From Cunninghamia lanceolata (Eukaryota; Streptophyta; Pinopsida; Cupressales; Cupressaceae): a DNA stretch of 64,000 bases. Numbering within the stretch: the stretch's first letter is position 1; each line of letters starts with the position of its first letter. The stretch spans positions 1,488,001 to 1,552,000 of the forward strand of contig BSBN01000845.1 of assembly GCA_027924645.1 (NCBI GenBank), given 5' to 3'. The position numbers and the translations under genes were made by a program. The notes under the pieces are model-generated. The model did no database searches. It saw only the letters and a list, made by a program, of their open reading frames with translations, and had not been told where the DNA came from. Of this stretch, positions 24,210 through 36,806 are shown piece after piece.

Positions 24210-25582
24210 TGTTGGGTTGAAATATTGACTTCCTTTTATAATGTTTTTATATGTTTTTAAGACCTTTTTCACATGATCTTGCAAGAACCTTACAGACATT
24301 ACCTTTATTATATGTTGTTTCACATATACTTCTTACAGACTTTAAACCTATGCTGATAAATGGAATATGGTGGTTATATTATCAAGTGGATGATTTCAAT
24401 TATCCATATGCATGTAATATAGATGGGATTTCATAAGTTTAATATGAAAGGTTATTTTGTGTATATATGTTGGATAATAAACCTTTTGCAGCAAAGACAT
24501 AGCATCCAGGAAGGAGTAATTGTAGCAAAGTGCAAAACAGAGGAATTGATTAAAGTGCAGTCCAAGTGCCAGAAGTGAAGATTGATGGAGATGAACATGG
24601 TCATCATGGAAAAATAAATGCAAGAGAAGAAGAAGACTTGTTCTAGAAGTCTAACCACAGCTTATATGTTTTCATTCATGAGCCATTGTGTGGGATTTCT
24701 ATTTGAATAGGACTCTGCTTCCTTTGTTCTAGATAATTAATAAGTTGATCTCAAAACTATATCCTGATATCCAAGGATGAATTGATGAGCACAGTTAGTT
24801 GGAAGATTGCATAAAACTCTCCCACTTTTGTATAAGTTAGGGCATGAGTTCATTGATTAGTTAGTTATTATTTTACTTTCTATCTATACAGTCATTACTT
24901 TATTTTTATAGTTATTAGTTATTCTAGACATGTTTTGATTTTGAATAAAATTTGAAGAAGATTCTGCCTTTGATATGAATTGAATTCAACTGTGTGTCAT
25001 GGGAAATGTGTGAAGATCTAAAGTAGATTTACTTTCTAGAAGAAGTGAGATAGTTCCCTGAGCTGGCCACTCAAGGTACTAACTCTCACTTCATACATTC
25101 ACTTATTTATTCATGCATTACTAGTTAAATTGTTTCATGTTATTTTATATGTTGCATTTTGAACTAAGTAAGAAATCATGATTGCTATTTATAATAGTTG
25201 TGATTCATGAATAGAATACATAATTAAAGTCATCTGGAGGTTAGTGTCAAGTCTTTTATCATTTTGTATATTTCAAGTTACTTCTATAATTCTCTGTTGA
25301 AAATAGTTATCTTCAGCTTATGCTGAGGGTACCTGTAGCAACTAGGTTTTTAACTATTTTTGTTGTTCTTTCATTTCTGAACTTCAGTAAATTAAGTTGA
25401 TTAGAATAAGTTTGTATGAGTTAGTTTAGGATAGAAATGAGTCTTGAAGGCATATATAGTGTGAGCATCATCATAAGCTTATGCTCCTTGGTTGATAATT
25501 CAATGTAGGAATGCAATGATAATTCATATAAGTTTACCCCTGAATTTTATTTAAGTCTACAATGCATTAGTTTTCCTCTACA
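24210..25582 (+). repeat. 5' LTR of Athila-like element
   Basis: 1373 bp, similar along its whole length to 42190-43571 (1382 bp). A possible polyadenylation word AATAAA lies near 24950 and is kept in the other copy. Differences between copies are mostly single bases. Confidence 0.93.
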
Positions 25583-25586
25583 TTTT

Positions 25587-25604
25587 TGGTACCATTGTCG
25601 GGGA
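25587..25604 (+). other. Primer-binding site, probably tRNA-Asp type, decayed
   Basis: TGGTACCATTGTCGGGGA lies four bases after the LTR. It differs at four positions from TGGCGCCGTTGCCGGGGA, the complement of the plant tRNA-Asp 3' end. All four differences are C-to-T or G-to-A changes. Confidence 0.65.
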
Positions 25605-25758
25605 TGGTGCCATCTTCATAGTCTAATTACTTTTATGTGCTTCCATAGATTAAATTCTGATTCTAGCATTAGAGTTAATGAATTCATTTTTTTAGGAAAC
25701 ACCAAACATTATACTAACATTGTGCAGGACCATGAAAATATCAATCTAAAACCACTGT

Positions 25759-27300
25759 ATGCAGACCCAGAGAGATAACCGAGGTAGATTCCTCTCTTCA
25801 ACTTCTCAGAATAATGAGGGCACAGCTAATTTTATCAACTACATAGTAGAAAGTACTGAAGGAGAGTTTCCTTTTACATCTTCATCAACACCTCCTACAT
25901 CTCCATCAGCTTCCTCCACTGCCACAAAAGGGACTTTTAGAACCATGGGAGATGCTGTAGTAGATGATCCTCCAAGACAAGCGACATTTGAATTCCCTAT
26001 CCCAGACCAAGCATGGGATGCTATTCTAAAAAATATACCACCTTTTGCATTGCCTGTTTTCTATGGCTTGGTGACTAAAGATCCTGACACTTTCCTATTT
26101 GAGTTTGATGTCTTGTGTAGGAGTTATGACTACACCACTGATCCTTATAGACTCAAGTTATTCCCTACCACACTAAAAGATTCTACTTTAAGGTGGTTTA
26201 TGGGGTTGGGGAAAGATGTCATTCCAGACTGGGATACCATGAAGACAAAGTTACTAGCAAAATATAAAGACTACTATAGAGGACATGATAGGAGAAGAGA
26301 TGACATTTTTAGGATGTCACAGAAAGAGGATGAACCAGTAGAAGACTATGTGGAAAGATTCTAGTTTGCCTTGAAGAAAAGCCCTCAGAATATATTGTCT
26401 AAAGAATCACTGAAGCTGGTCTTTTTGAGAGGAGTTAACGATGATTGCATGGATGCCCTCAATCTCATTGGAATAGGGGATATATCTCAACTTCCCTTTG
26501 AAGATATATGTACAGCCTGCAGAAATTATTCTAGAACATTTTCTAGAAAACCAAGGGGAGAAAAAGCAGCCATCACAGGCAAGGCAACTAATGAAGTTTC
26601 AAGGGTGGAGATTAGTAACTTGATGTCCAACATGAAGGAGGACATTATTATCCATATGGCTACATAGCTAGACACTCTGCATATCATGAAGAAACAAGAA
26701 GAGGCAGATGCAATGCTTACTAAGTACTGCCCTAGCTATAGACAGAGGAAGGCCAACTATAAATGCAAAAGGGTGGCCAACATCTAGCAATAAAAGATTG
26801 AGAGGCCAGAATTGAAACCATTTGAAGGAGAAGATGTGAAACTATTCTTTATAGCTTAGAGGAGACCTTAGCAGCAAAGGCAAGGTATGCCTTCTGATCC
26901 ACTTAGTTTTAATTCTCCCTTTCATGCTACAAATTAGAACTTCTCTGCTTGGAATGCTCAACAATGGCCTGGTAGCCCAAATGCATGACAAAACCCCTAA
27001 TGGCCTACTCCCTAATGCCCTACTCCACAAGCTGGTTGGAACCAACAATAGCCTAACTCATGGCCTCAACAAAATTTCCAAGGTCCCAACTATAATCCTC
27101 AGTGGCCTACTTAGCAGCAACAATGGCAACCTCAGTAGAACAAGGGCCAACAATGGTAGCAAAATGCACAATTTCAACAACCTATGATTCCATCTCAACC
27201 ACAACAGCCAGCCATAATGCCACCATCTCAAAATCCACCTCCTAGACCTACCCAAATCCCTGCCCAACCTGCACCTAACCCTAACAACAAGCATGTCCAG
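25759..27300 (+). pseudogene. Athila-like gag (broken)
   Basis: ATG 25759 opens a frame of 201 codons, then TAG, then continues in the same frame from 26371 to a TAG at 26665-26667. The core (about 25975-26580) has the retrotransposon gag helices with words RLKLFPTTLKDSTLRWF and YRGHDRRRDDIF. The C-terminal part (26880-27290) is rich in Gln, Pro, Trp and Asn with repeated WP and QQ words, a tail often seen in this group. No CCHC knuckle is visible. Gag forms the virus-like particle that packages element RNA. At least 11 stop codons, mostly TAG, lie in the tail. Confidence 0.85.
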
Positions 27301-27344
27301 TAGGCTTATACTAACGAGATAATGTAATATCCTGGACCTATGGG

Positions 27345-30300
27345 GTGGAAGTGAGTAATGTTCATCTTAGATCAGGGAAGCAACTTGTAGGGCCTTTGTC
27401 TCCCCAAATTACAAAGCTTGAAGATGCAGAACCCACTAAAGAAGCCTCAGATAATCCACCCTTGGAACCTAAATCAACCCAATATGCCCAAACTATCTTA
27501 CAACAAAAGTCTCCTCCTTTCCCTAAGAGCTTGGCCATGCAAAAGAAAACAACCCAAACTGATACTGTTCTTCTTAGCCAGCTAAAAGATATAAGCATCA
27601 AGATTTCATTAATCCAAGCCATCAAGGATATTCCTATCTATACCAAAACTATTAGGGATCTTCGCATAAAGAAGCCAAGAAGGAAGATAATAGACCCTCA
27701 GATAGTGCATGTTTTAAGTAATCTTGCTAACATCATGTTGGGTAATATAACTATTCCCAAATACACAATTCCAGGTAGCCCAGTGGTGTATGTAAAGATC
27801 AATGGGACTCTAATTAAGAATACTTTGATAGATTTAGGAGCTGCAATTAATGTCATGACCAAGGAAATGATGCAAACACTCTAATTAAACAACCTTAGGC
27901 CTACTCAGATAGTCTTGCAATTAGCTGATAGGTCTATAGTCAAACCTGAAGGAGTCATAAAAGATTTGATCATTGCATTAGATTCTTGGGAATACCCTGT
28001 TGATTTCATAGTTTTGCAGCCTAAGGTTAATCTTGCCAAATTTCCTCTTATACTAGGTAGACCATGGCTTGTCACTATTGATGCATTTATAGGTTGCAAG
28101 TCTGGTAACATGATCATATCTAATGGGACAATGACCAAGAAATTGGTTTTATATCCACCAGCCCAGCCATACCATGACTTGAGTAGACTATTTGGCCTAG
28201 CCTGGAGGATGAGGACACCTATTCCTTGCAAACCCTGATGACTATAGAATGCATCCCTTTATTGAATATTCCAGATGAAGATGAATTAATTGTTCATGTT
28301 ATACAAAACAATTGTGGGAGATACCCACAACAAGACTGCCTATCTTACTTACAAGATCCTTTGAGCAGCATAATACCTAGCAGTTCATCAGAAGAAGTCT
28401 CCCAAATCTTCCATGCATTATTACCATAGCAATGCTTACCTGTATTACCTAGCCTTGATTTGTCTTCCATTCAAGAACTATCCAAACAAGTAGAAGTCAA
28501 GCTAGGTAAGATGTTGAACATTAACAATACATTGACTAATGAACAACAACAATCCCTGCATGAAATATTACATACACACTCAATAGCATTTGCTTGGGAT
28601 TACAATGATACGAAGGTATTGATCTTGTCTTGTGCATGCACAAGATATACATTGATGATGGCTATAGACCAATTAGGTAGCAATAGAGGCGCATGAATCT
28701 AGCCCTCGGAGAAATTGTTAAAGCTGAGCTTCAGAAGCTTTTGGACACAGGCTTTATATACCCCATTTTAGATAGTGAATGGGTTTCACCATTGGTTATA
28801 GTCCCCAAGAAAGGTGGCAAATGGAGGATCTATGTTGATTAGAGAGAATTGAATACTACTACTAGGAAGGATCACTTTTCATTGCCATTTATTGACTGAG
28901 TTCTTGACTCTTTAGCAGGCAAGAAATATTTTTCTTTTCTTGATGGTTTTAGTGGTTATAACCAGATTAAGATTTCTCCAGAGGATCACAATAAGACAAC
29001 ATTTACTTGCCCTTGGGGGACATATGCATTCTCTGTCTTACCCTTTGGTTTGTACGACGCTCCAACTACATTTCAAAGAGCAGTCCTTAGTATTTTCTCT
29101 GATTTTGCACATGACAGTATGGAGATTTATATGCACATGACAGTATGGAGATTTATATGGATGACTTCACTACATATGGTGACACATATGATGAAGTGTT
29201 ACACAATTTGGAGAAGGTGTTGAAGAGATGTATAGAGCACACCCTCTCTTTGAGTAATGAAAAGTGTTTTTTGATGATGACATAGGGCATAGTCTTGGGA
29301 CATTTCATCTCAAGTGTAGGCATCCAAGTTAACCCAAAGAATATTGAGATCATATCTACCTTGCCTATTCTACAAAAATAGAAGGATGTAAGTAGCTTCC
29401 TAGGCCATGCATGATATTACAGGAGGTTCATTTAGGATTTTAGCAAGATTGTTGCCCCTCTGTTTACCCTACTGACCAAGGATAGTGAATTTGAATGGAC
29501 ATCAAATTGTTAGATCTCTTTTGAAAAGCTAAAAACATCCTTAACACAAGCCCCTATTCTCAAAGGTCTAAATTGGTCACTGTCTTTTCACATCCATACA
29601 GATGCATCTGATTTTTCCATTGGAGCAGTTCTTGGCCAGCAAGAAGGAACTAAAGAATATGCCATATACTATGTAAGTAAGAATCTACAAGGATCTGAAT
29701 TAAACTATACTATGATAGAGAAAGAGATGTTGGAAGTTGTTTATCCAATTAATAAATTCAAGCACTACATAACTAGCTACAAGGTTTTCATCGATACAGA
29801 TCATGCAACCATCAGATATTTGATGAATAAACACATAGTGGGTGGCTGATTTGTAAGGTGGTTATTGTTGTTGCAAGAGTTTGATATTACAATTGTTGAC
29901 AAACTAGGCAAGGCCAATGTTGCTGATTTTCTATCCAGACTACTTACATAGTCTTCAGATGGAGTGGTTGATGATTCTTTTCCTGATGAGCATCTATTTT
30001 CTCTCACTATACACACTCCATGGTATGTAGATATAGCCAATTATTTGGTTACAAGGCAGACTCCAGGATACTTCTCTCCAAGGGAGAAGAGGCAGCTAGT
30101 TCATAAAAGTTTCTCTTACTCTTGGATTTTTAGATTTCTATTTTACACTGGGCTAGACAATATTATGTGAAGATGTATCAGGGAGGATGAAATATTTGAT
30201 ATAATGAAGGCTTGTCATGGTGAGCCTTATGGGGGACATTTTGCAGCTAAGAGGATAGCCTTCAAGATACTAACAACAGGATATTATTGGCCAACACTTC

Positions 30301-31433
30301 ATAAAGATGCTCTCAAGTACACTAGGGGCTATGATAGATGCTAGAGAATGGGGAGGCCTACTAGAAGTGATGAGATGCCTTTGCAGCCATAAATCTCATT
30401 ATCTCCTTTTGACAAGTGGGGTTTGGATTTTGTGGGTCCTATATCTCCTACATCAAACAACAAAGAATATATCCTAGTATGTACTGATTACTTGACAAAA
30501 TGGGTTGAAGTTAAGGCATTACAGTTTGTACGGGATGGCAATGTGACAAAATTCTTGTATGAAGACATCTTCACTAGGTATGGAGTTCCAAGAGAGATAG
30601 TAACTGACCAGGGACCACAATTTACATTTGATTTAGTCACCAAATGAGTTGAGGAATATCAAATTAGACATAAGAAATCTACTCCCTATCATCCTCAAGC
30701 TAATGGTTAGGTGGAAGTCACAAATAGGGAGATTGAGAACATCTTGACAAAGACAGTGCAGCTTCACATAAGAATTGGGTTTCTAGGCTCCCTGAAGCTA
30801 TTTGGGCATATAGAACAACCTAGAAGACAATTATAGGGTTTACACCTTATGAGTTAGTCTATGACAAGACATCAGCCTTGTCTATTGAATTTGAACACAA
30901 AACCTTGAGAACAATAGTGGACCTAGGAATGGATTTGACCACAACACAACAAGAAAGGCTACAACATTTGAATGCTTTGGATGAAATCCAATTGGAGGCT
31001 ATTCATCACACTGAGGTCATACAGAAACAAAGAGAAAAATGGCATGACAAGTACATCAAGACAAAGGAATTCACTGTAGGTGACTAGGCACTCCTTTATG
31101 ATTCAAGGTATAAGGACTTCAAGGGCAAGCTTTAGTCACATTGGTTAGGCCCATATGAGATTAAGCAAATCTTTCCTAATGGTGCAGTTCAATTGCAGAC
31201 TATTGATGAAGTTCAATTTTCACTACTGGTAAATGGGCACAGGCTAAAACTGTATAAAAAGCCACTTTAGAAAGATGACTTTCTTATTTCTTTAGCTGCT
31301 CAGTATGATCCTCCTGATACTCCTAATGATGATGCTGTGACAATAGATGATACACCTTCAGATACTAATCCACCAACATTGTCCAGTGATGTGGAAGTTG
31401 AGTTGCAATACTCAACCCCTGTTGTTGAAACAT
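27345..31433 (+). pseudogene. Gypsy pol: protease, RT, RNase H, integrase (broken)
   Basis: The frame begins near 27345 with the word HLRSGKQL. Protease: DLGAAINVM (about 27832-27860), then LGRPWL at 28050. RT: about 28690-29400, with KVGGKW-type start, KYFSFLDGFSGYNQI, FGLYDAPTTFQR and the metal-binding YMDD box at about 29152-29165, which follows a 26-bp tandem duplication (29107-29158) that shifts the frame. RNase H: HTDASDFSIGAVL (about 29596-29635) to ADFLSRL (29920-29945). Integrase: His/Cys region about 30180-30350 (CHGEPYGGH), first Asp in GLDFVGP (30421), second in TDQGPQF (30604-30624), Glu near 30712 after a TAG. The frame ends around 31433. Stops are mainly TAG. Confidence 0.9.
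29107..29158 (+). repeat. 26-bp tandem duplication inside RT
   Basis: GCACATGACAGTATGGAGAT and the next six bases (29107-29132) are repeated exactly at 29133-29158. As 26 is not a multiple of three, the RT frame is broken immediately before the catalytic Asp-Asp box. Confidence 0.97.
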
Positions 31434-32330
31434 AATTTTCTTTGTTTTAAAACTCACATGCACACACAACACAATTTCCATGGTTACAACAAGTCATTTC
31501 CACTGGGACCTATTTTTCACTCATTTAGTTGGGACTTGACTTAGCTAGGACCCAATATATTGTGTTTACAATTAGACATCTGGGACCTATGCTGGAGGCA
31601 CCCGTAGCAACATCTGTATGCAACTCTCTTCCATCACTTGGTGAACAATACTTAAATTCTCCCGCCCCTTCCACATGCTCGTATCCATTTTAAACTACTT
31701 CATTCTATTACTCCATGTATCAATTCACATTTATGAGCTGGTACTTTTCTCCATCATCTTGAGTTATCACATTATATCTCTGCAGCAGTACCCGCCACCT
31801 TCTCTCACATTATATCTCATTTGCCGCATGCATATCCTCTCTAGTCATCAGAGTTGTTCACAACTTCCAAGGTGTGTTAATTATTCATTTCCACTTCATA
31901 TGTACATTCAATAACTTTCAATTATTACAACTAGATTTCTTTTTATATTCATGATTAGTCATAGTTTATTTCATGCATGTGACGAATATTACCACCATTT
32001 CTTTTAGTCACTAGTCCTCATTCCATAATACCTACCAGATGAAGTGTGGTCACTTCACAATTAAGTTTGGGGGATGGGTTTATTTTCAAATTTTGCCATT
32101 TGAACATTGTTTGCCTTTGAAAACCTTGCCTTTCAAGAAAACCAGATAAATATTCTGCACCATGAACTTACCTTATTCTTCCAACAAGTGAATTAGTACC
32201 CTAAGGAAGTTATAGTGAAAAGGAAAGAAGAGGCAGATTGCAAGATTGATTCTTTTTGGGGTGGTGAGCTGAAGCAATAGGAATTGAGCAACAAAAATTG
32301 ACATTGTATAGAAAATTGACACTATAGAGT
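31434..32330. other. Spacer between pol and the 3' ORF
   Basis: No coding frame is supported. The segment CCTATGCTGGAGGCACCCGTAGCAAC (31588-31613) resembles a piece inside both LTRs (TTATGCTGAGGGTACCYGTAGCAAC near 25317 and 43296). The spacer ends with a purine tract entry below. Confidence 0.6.
32059..32077 (+). other. Internal polypurine-tract-like site
   Basis: AATTAAGTTTGGGGGATGG closely resembles the true tract before the 3' LTR (AGTTTAAGTTGGGGGAAA, 42172-42189). Internal purine tracts after pol are common in Athila-type elements and may prime second-strand synthesis. Confidence 0.6.
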
Positions 32331-32597
32331 TTGCAATTCACACCAGTAATGGGAGGGGATGTAATCAGAAGAGAACCTTCAGCACATAAGGAAATACTAG
32401 AGGATGTGATGGTTCTCCCACTCTTTATGAGAGTAGGTTGGTTAGATTACTTCCTAAAATTGACAGAGTATGATGATGATACGGTGAAAGAGTTTGCATT
32501 TACTCTACAGTATGATGAAGCAATGGTGAAGGGGTTGACTATAGATTCTTCCAAGTTAGCAATTGCTCAGGTCACAGGGTTGCCACAAACAGGGTCT
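32331..32597 (+). pseudogene. Athila-like 3' ORF, first part (VTGL-type domain)
   Basis: An open stretch from 32331 reads into the word IAQVTGLPQTG and stops only because a solo LTR is inserted at 32598. Ignoring that insertion and one copy of GGTCT, the frame continues directly at 34762. Extra ORFs downstream of integrase in Athila-type elements have been called env-like, though no membrane fusion features are visible here. The VTGL pattern also appears in the minus-strand element near 15140. Confidence 0.65.
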
Positions 32598-34756
32598 TGA
32601 TGAAAGTAGATTGTCATTGATGTCAAAAAGGTGTTGGTATTGATAGGAGTTGTTCATATACTTCAGGTTGATATGTTGCTTCATGGCTAAGTTAGGAAAT
32701 GCTAACTTGTTTAAATATTCAAAGGACTTTGTTTTATGAAGAACCTTATTTAATTGGAGCTCCATTTATTAAAAAGCATCCAAATATATTTGAAGATCAA
32801 TATTTAACAGGAGCAAATTGGAAGGAGAGCTCAAATTGCTTTATTTAAATAAAGTGGACTTTATATGCTTAAAAAGCGGGGAGCAAAAGCATTGAATATT
32901 TAAATATATAAAGTTTGATTTTTATCCTATTTTGTTGATCCCCTTTAAATGCCATATTTTATGACATCAATAAAAATGTGAAGTTACAAAGCTACTTTTA
33001 AGGAGATTTTCAAAGCTATTTTTAAGGAGATTTTTGTGGGAGATTTTGAGGAGTTTTAGAAATGTTTTTTTTGAAGATTTTTTATGAGATCTTTAAGGAA
33101 ATTCTTTCTTATTTTAAACCTCCTAGTGGCAACAAAAACAATAAAGGTGGATTTAATTTCTTTTAAGGAATTAATGTTTTTGTGAGAATATAAAGAGTAT
33201 CTTTTAAAGGAAGAAACAAAAAGGTGAAATACTTTTTTATCAAAGGTGGCTTTTTGAAGTTGAAGTTTTTAAGGAGATTTTTTTTGGAATGAAAGATTGA
33301 AGATTTTTGAAATCAAATTGCAGAGAAGATAAAAAGGCAGATTGGTTTATTTTTGAAGATATTTGCAAAGAAGGGTCATTTAATGAATATTTTTGATGAA
33401 AGTTTTTTCTAGGATTTGAAGTATTTTTTTGTGAAGCTTTTTATGTGTAGATTGAAGAAGATTGACAATATTTCATTGAAATTTTTTTATTATAGAAAAT
33501 CAAAGGTTATTTGCAGATGAACATAAAGTTTTGATAGAGATTTTTTTTATGAAGACTTTATACAAGGCAAAATGATTTTTGAAGTCTTGTTGAAAAGAAA
33601 ATGAAAAATATGAAGGAGAAGATGAAGGGTTTGAGAAGATGAAAGTTCTCAGAGATTTTTTATTTGCAGAGGGAAATTAAAAAATCTTTGAAGTAATTAT
33701 GCACAGATAAATATGAAGATTTATATTCTTGCAGGAAAATGGTTTTTGCAGATCATAGAATATGAAGGGTTATTTTCTTTTTGAAAAGAAATTACAAGAG
33801 GACTGGAGAGATGATTTATTTTTTTTAAATTGGAGAATACAAAAAGAATATTCAAGATGAAAATTGAAAAGTTATACAGAGAAAATATAAATGGAATATG
33901 GAAAGAAATTGATTTTATTTTATAGAGATGTAATTTGTTGGTACAGGATTTCTTGCAGGTTATGAACATGGTGGATATGAAGAGGATACAAGTAAAAGAG
34001 ATTTTATTTTATTGAAGATTTTTGTGTGACCTTACTATTGTTTTTAGATGAATTGTTTATGCAGATGTCAAGGGTCAGAAGGTGAAATTGAAACAAAAAT
34101 AAAGAAGAAGCTATTTATTTTGGAATATGAAAGGTCATGAAAATATGAAAATGATTTTGCAGAACGTGGAGAGGGATCTTATTATTATTGGCTTCACAAG
34201 TACATTGATAGTGTGTGTGTTGATGAAGAAAACAGAGATGAGCAAATAATGTTATGTATGTTATGAAGTTATGATATGTAGAGAAAACGTTTTTGAAAAG
34301 AAAGATGAGTTGATTTAAATGGTGCAAATCAGATTGAATAGCAATCACTTCTTGCACATGAGATTTTTGTTTTGATTGATTGAGAAAAGCCAGTGAGGCA
34401 CAATATGCCAGTGAGGCTAGGTCAGTGAGACCATTTGTCAGTGAGACACTCACATCAGCCAGTGAGGCTTGTAAAGATATTTTTTAAGGTTAAGCCAGTG
34501 AGGCAGTTTTGGAGTGGTTTTTCTACCCCAGGAGGGTTTTCCACTCGTGCAATTCTTGTGTCTTGATTTTCTCTTTGTTTGTGTGTATGATTTATTCATG
34601 AGATTTTAATCTCATCATTCATTCTTAGTTATGTGTACATGTGTGTAACAAATGATCTCTTTCTTTCTTCATGTCTTGAAAGTTAAATTTGCAAAAGGTT
34701 AAAATTTATACAACACTGATTCACCCCCCCTCTCAGTGTTGTCCTGAACTCCTACA
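32598..34756 (+). repeat. Solo LTR, copia-type, inside the Athila-like 3' ORF
   Basis: The 2159-bp insert begins TGATGAAAG, ends CTACA and is flanked by a perfect 5-bp duplication GGTCT (32593-32597, 34757-34761). It has no coding content, no primer-binding site and no polypurine tract. Its 3' end carries six CAGTGAG-type words (34389-34508), a GTTTTTCTACC..GGGTTTTCCACT module (34515-34552) and GATTCACCCCCCCC..CAGTGT close to the end (34712-34740), features shared with other copia LTRs here. A solo LTR forms by recombination between two LTRs of a full element. Confidence 0.9.
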
Positions 34757-36801
34757 GGTCTGAGTACCCAGCTAGAGCTGATGTAGCCACAGCTAGGGAG
34801 GAGTTATGTGAAAGAGGTCAACACTTGGATTCTACCACACAGGGTACCAAATGACTATCTCTTCCCTTCTCTTGGGGGAAATATGCTTTATATATTATCA
34901 ATTATATTACCTGTGATGGTAGATACAATATGTTATACACTACACATCTTAAATTGCTCAACCATTTATGACATGAAAAACTTGTCACTGTTCCAAATTA
35001 TCTGTATAGTATGTTGAAAAGGATGTCTTCAGAATATTAGAGACAACAGGCAGACACTACACTTTCCCACCATTATTTAATAGCTCTACTAATAAAGAGG
35101 AGTTTAAGGATTCAATACCCATAGATTGGGTGGGAAGACATTTCAACACTTTTAGAGGCACTAGAACTAGAAGATGAGATTCTATATGAGCATGAGCCTC
35201 CTTCTGAAACTGAGCAGGAAGAGCCACAACATGAGAACCCTTCAGAGTTTAGGTCTGTATCAGATGAAGAACCCTCAACATCTACCCCTAAAACTAAAAG
35301 AACCACTCCTTCAACATATGGTAAGGAAAAGAAGAGTAGGAAGGGAGTGAGGAAGCACAAGAGTGCAACAAAAGAAGAAAGTGTAGGGGAAAAGAGGAAG
35401 AAGGGGGACGATAAAAGGAGGAAAAAGATAGCTAAGCATGAGACAATCACTCCTAGCCACTTAGGTAGGTTAAGGAGGCAAGGTGCCAAAGAAAAAGTTG
35501 TTGAGAAATAGAGAGGAGAGGACAAAAATATAGGCCAATAGGACAATGATCCAACTCCACTGAATCTAGATTCAGATAGAGGAGAAACCCTCTTGAGGAT
35601 GTCTTTGTAGATGCCTGTGAAAATGTTGATATGCCTACAAGGAAAAGAAAGTATATTTCTTCTTTTGATTCTAATTCAAAAGATTTGTTTACTACAAGAA
35701 AGATGGGAAAACTTATGCCTGATGATTCTACTAAAGAAGTTTTTGATGTTCCTAGAGAAAGAAATGATGAAAATGTTGAAAAAGAAAATGAATTATTAGA
35801 GGACAGAGATATTAGGAAGGAACTTCAAGAAGCCTTGTATAGAATAAGATAGCTGGAGGAATAGGTAAGGGGGTATGAAGAGAAAGATAAAGAGAAAGAG
35901 AAAGGGATTTAGGAGATGGAGGAGAAGATCTAGACTTATGGCCATGGTTCTAACTTAGATTTGTTGGCACAATTGGTTGAAAATAAAACAAAAATTAAGG
36001 AAGAAGAAGTACTTACTCTCCAACCTCCTATGACAAAGACCCCAGAGTACCATACTACCCTGTCTTTGGGCTTTGAACTAATGAAATTGACTGATAAGAC
36101 TAAGCAATAAAAAGAGAATTGGGAAAAAGAGAAACATAGTCTCAATGCATCAGTTGCAAAAAAGGATTTGATAATCAAAAGGTTGGAGGATCATTTGGCA
36201 GAGGTTATTAATAGAGCCAAGAAAATCATTGGATGCAAACCTCCACCAAGAGTTTATGTATTGTTTCTAAAAGAGAAATTCCTTAGCTTTTAGTTCAATA
36301 GGTTTATTAATAATCAACCTGACTTGCATTCAAGGCACATTTTTTGCAAATATTTCAAAGAGGTCAGTTTAGAAGAATAGGACCAGTTGTGTGAATACTA
36401 CTTGCATAATTACCTAATGGATGAGGACACAGAATGGGACCCCTGCATCTATGTTGGAGACCTACATATCAGAGCACTAATGTCATACTTTAAAAATGAA
36501 CGATTTAGGGGAGAATTGATGGACCAGTATGAGGAGCAAGAAAAGGAGCCATTGCTAATTATGAAAGAAGCCTTAGACCCTAAAGTGATCCTGACCCAAT
36601 GGCTAACATTACTTTCTCATAAGGGTCCAGGTAAGGTAATCATGGATTTAAGACTCAGGGATCACAAAAGGATACAAAGATTAGCAGTGTCCATCATTCA
36701 GTATTGTTAAAGGTATGTGTAGAATAGGTGGGATAGCCTAACTCCAAAATTGCAAAAGAAGGAACCCCACTCTTTCCACAACTTCATGAATATGTTTGAG
36801 A
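34757..36801 (+). pseudogene. Athila-like 3' ORF, middle part (broken)
   Basis: After the solo LTR the frame resumes (SEYPARADVATARE) and follows with stops through a region with words LKLLNHL and VPNYLYSML (34940-35020). Next come an acidic stretch (35150-35280) and a Lys/Arg-rich stretch with likely nuclear localisation signals (35290-35500). A Glu/Lys coiled-coil region follows (35730-35930, 36090-36180), then a C-terminal helical domain whose open part is 36387-36710. Function is unknown. The architecture (VTGL domain, acid/basic linker, coiled coil) parallels that of the second protein in the 5495-18613 element. An insertion at 36807 separates the last part. Confidence 0.65.
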
Positions 36802-36806
36802 GGTTA

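Noticed and set aside
27058..27294. Minus-strand Arg/Leu-rich ORF
   Set aside because: Antisense shadow of the Gln/Pro-rich gag tail.
35112..35546. Minus-strand 144-codon ORF with hydrophobic, membrane-like segments
   Set aside because: It is the antisense of the Glu/Lys-rich part of the Athila-like 3' ORF, which naturally gives Phe/Leu/Ser-rich reverse frames.
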